Source of the DNA: a bacterium
Lineage (GTDB): Bacteria > JALSQH01
NCBI GenBank assembly: GCA_026985515.1
Contig: JALSQH010000042.1
Span: 1-17,822, forward strand
Length of the DNA stretch: 17,822 nucleotides
Direction: 5' to 3'
Position numbers and translations under genes: made by a program
The notes under the pieces: model-generated
Databases searched by the model: none
What the model saw: only the letters and a program-made list of their open reading frames with translations
Told to the model about the DNA's origin: nothing
Part shown: in pieces, positions 16,051 to 17,822 of the stretch
Layout: each line of letters begins with the position of its first letter
How positions within the stretch are numbered: position 1 is the stretch's first letter

Positions 16051-17822
16051 TTGTTGTTGATGAAATGGAAATTTTCTTTATTTATCCTCTTACTGCTTGC
16101 TGCCCTTCCCCTTAAAGGGGGAGAGTATCTGCGGTATGAAGAACTCCTGAAATTCAAAAAAATTTACATGGAAGGGAAATCCTTCTACAATTCAGGTGAA
16201 TATAAAACTGCCCTTAATTTTTTTCTTCAGCTTCAGGAAAAAGAAGAGAAACTGCCTCCAAAGGTCAGGAAATTTGTGAGATACTACATCGCAGAATCAT
16301 ACTTTCATCTCAAACTCTACAGTGGGGCAAAGGAACAGTTTATCTGGCTGATCAACCATCCGCCTGTACCATTCAGAGACAGAGTCTACAGACGCATAGA
16401 AGAAATAAATTATCTCACAGATGCAATAGATGAGTTTGAAAAATTCTTTCCAGATGCAATAACCTCAGCCAGCAGATATAAAGATGAGCTTTTCTACCTG
16501 AAAGGAAGGATTCTACTCCAGAAAAAGGAGTATGAAAGGGCTGAAGAATACTTCAAAAGGATAAAAGAGAAATCGGCATGGTTCATAAAGGGGAAATATT
16601 TTCAGGGCTACGCACTAACGGGAATGGGAAAATTGGAAAAGGCTATCTCTGTATGGGAGTCAATTTTAAAAATCTTTCCGGAGAAGGACAGGTTACTTTT
16701 GAATCTCGGAATACTCTGCAGAAAAGTGGGAGACCTCAAGAAGGCTGAAAATTACTTCTCAGAGATAACGGATGGATCAGAAGCAAAGGAAGAGGCTCTC
16801 TATGATCTGGCATGGATTCAGCTTGATCAGAATAAACTGGGGGATGCTCTTCAAACACTGAAAGAACTTGCAAAAAGATATCCGCAGAGTAAAAGGCTTG
16901 GTGAAGTATCTCTTCTCATTGGTTATATCTATCTTGCTCTGGGGAAGTATGTGGAGTCTTACAGATACTTTGATGCCACACAAAACATATTTTCGGGTAT
17001 GGAAAAGAGGATGAAGTTATTCAGAAAAACCCACGGTGTTCCCGAAGAGTTTTACGAGGCTCTACTTTATCCTGCCCCGGGAGAAGTCACTCTTCCTTCC
17101 ACAATAAGCCGGTGGATCCTGGAAGACAGATATGTGAAACTCGCCGATAATTTCATAGGGGATGTGAAAAATCTGAAAGTACAGATAGAGGACATAAAGT
17201 ACTTTATACATGACCTTGCCCTTAAGGCGCTCTCACCTGAAAATGAGAAGAGAAGCCCTGCCTATCTGGACATTGAAACTCTTGAAGATATGAGAGCCCT
17301 TCTTATCCAGCTACTTTCTCGGCTACTTGAACTGAAAGCAAAACCACTGGAAAACTACATGTACAGAGAAGAGGCACTGATTCTGGATAGAATCCGGTAC
17401 ATAAGGGAAGAGCTCATTGAGATGGAAAAGACCCCGGAAAATGTGGAAGAAAAGATCGATGAAAAGAGGAGAGAGATAGAAAATCTGAGAAAATACATTC
17501 TCACTCTTAACCCCGATGTGCTTGAGGGCAGGGAAAGTGTACAGAAGGGCAACCTCAAGGTAAAAATTCCATTTGCAGAGGTTGTACTGGAGAAGTTCTA
17601 CAGAGAGATTGACAAACTTACGCTGATGTCACTGGACCTTTTCTCACTGAGGTTCTGGATCAAAGAGACAATTAACTACACCTTTCTGCTTCAGGATAAA
17701 ATGATTGACATTATTCTGTTTCGGCTGGGTATTTACCAGGATAAACGCTACCCCTTCTTTATTCAGGCTTCAGATATATTTACGGAGGGGTGGGGTTTGC
17801 TTTCAACCATTACCAGTGTGGA
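16051..17822 (+). CDS. Large exported TPR protein (3' end beyond window)
   Basis: The reading frame is open to the right edge, so at least 587 aa are present from ATG 16060 and the C terminus is missing. The start is ambiguous: three in-frame TTG codons (16051, 16054, 16057) come directly before the ATG. The GAGG at 16036-16039 is about 11 nt from the first TTG but 20 nt from the ATG, so TTG 16051 may be used. From the ATG, a signal peptide KWKFSLFILLLLAALPLKG is followed by TPR-like helix pairs. Examples (counting from the ATG) are KGRILLQKKEYERAEEYF at about 148-165 and the pattern of GNLGILCRKVGDLKKAENYF type at about 209-227. A long charged helical region follows (about 350-500). It is probably in one unit with the preceding gene, 0-9 nt away. 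It looks like a scaffold of an envelope complex; the function is not assigned. Confidence 0.8.
   Translation, partial: MLLMKWKFSLFILLLLAALPLKGGEYLRYEELLKFKKIYMEGKSFYNSGEYKTALNFFLQLQEKEEKLPPKVRKFVRYYIAESYFHLKLYSGAKEQFIWLINHPPVPFRDRVYRRIEEINYLTDAIDEFEKFFPDAITSASRYKDELFYLKGRILLQKKEYERAEEYFKRIKEKSAWFIKGKYFQGYALTGMGKLEKAISVWESILKIFPEKDRLLLNLGILCRKVGDLKKAENYFSEITDGSEAKEEALYDLAWIQLDQNKLGDALQTLKELAKRYPQSKRLGEVSLLIGYIYLALGKYVESYRYFDATQNIFSGMEKRMKLFRKTHGVPEEFYEALLYPAPGEVTLPSTISRWILEDRYVKLADNFIGDVKNLKVQIEDIKYFIHDLALKALSPENEKRSPAYLDIETLEDMRALLIQLLSRLLELKAKPLENYMYREEALILDRIRYIREELIEMEKTPENVEEKIDEKRREIENLRKYILTLNPDVLEGRESVQKGNLKVKIPFAEVVLEKFYREIDKLTLMSLDLFSLRFWIKETINYTFLLQDKMIDIILFRLGIYQDKRYPFFIQASDIFTEGWGLLSTITSV

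Overview
The window looks like chromosomal DNA from a Gram-negative-type bacterium. Coding regions are AT-rich, while the visible 16S rRNA segment and its leader are GC-rich, and arginine is written almost only as AGA/AGG. Together with Lys/Glu/Ile-rich proteins, this suggests a thermophile or moderate thermophile (inference). The F-type ATP synthase operon carries two b-type subunits and lacks atpB and atpE. Its neighbours resemble proteins I associate with Myxococcota and Desulfobacterota, so a deep-branching lineage with that kind of envelope is a reasonable guess. I cannot name a species. No mobile element, CRISPR array or phage gene was seen.

Region 1 (1-440, minus strand): the 5' end of a 16S rRNA gene runs off the left edge. 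Upstream lie a structured leader, two boxA-like antitermination sites exactly 60 bp apart, a strong sigma-70-type promoter and a tRNA-Ser(CGA) gene with encoded CCA.

Region 2 (575-2970, plus): a tightly packed three-gene unit. It encodes a stand-alone H-NOX haem domain with a predicted NO-type (non-O2) pocket, a DUF4416 protein and a radical SAM enzyme. This is an unusual setting for an H-NOX gas sensor.

Region 3 (2942-6982): an exported TatT-like helical-repeat protein (minus) is divergent from a branched-chain-amino-acid-type periplasmic binding protein (plus). Then come an alpha/beta hydrolase and an overlapping coiled-coil protein.

Region 4 (6985-12732, minus): atpF'-atpF-atpH-atpA-atpG-atpD-atpC encodes all of F1 and both halves of the peripheral stalk. 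The a and c subunits must be encoded elsewhere.

Region 5 (12852-17822, plus): khpA (a KH-domain RNA-binding protein) is divergent from the atp operon. It is followed by a zinc-ribbon response regulator whose stop overlaps the start of a TPR lipoprotein. A signal-peptide protein with a long Pro/Glu-rich linker and a large exported TPR protein, cut by the right edge, come next. The last three resemble parts of trans-envelope machines of the myxobacterial Glt/Agl type. This cluster and the H-NOX/radical SAM unit are the two most interesting parts of the window. Several candidate promoters sit so close to their start codons that the mRNAs would have leaders of only about 0-20 nt.
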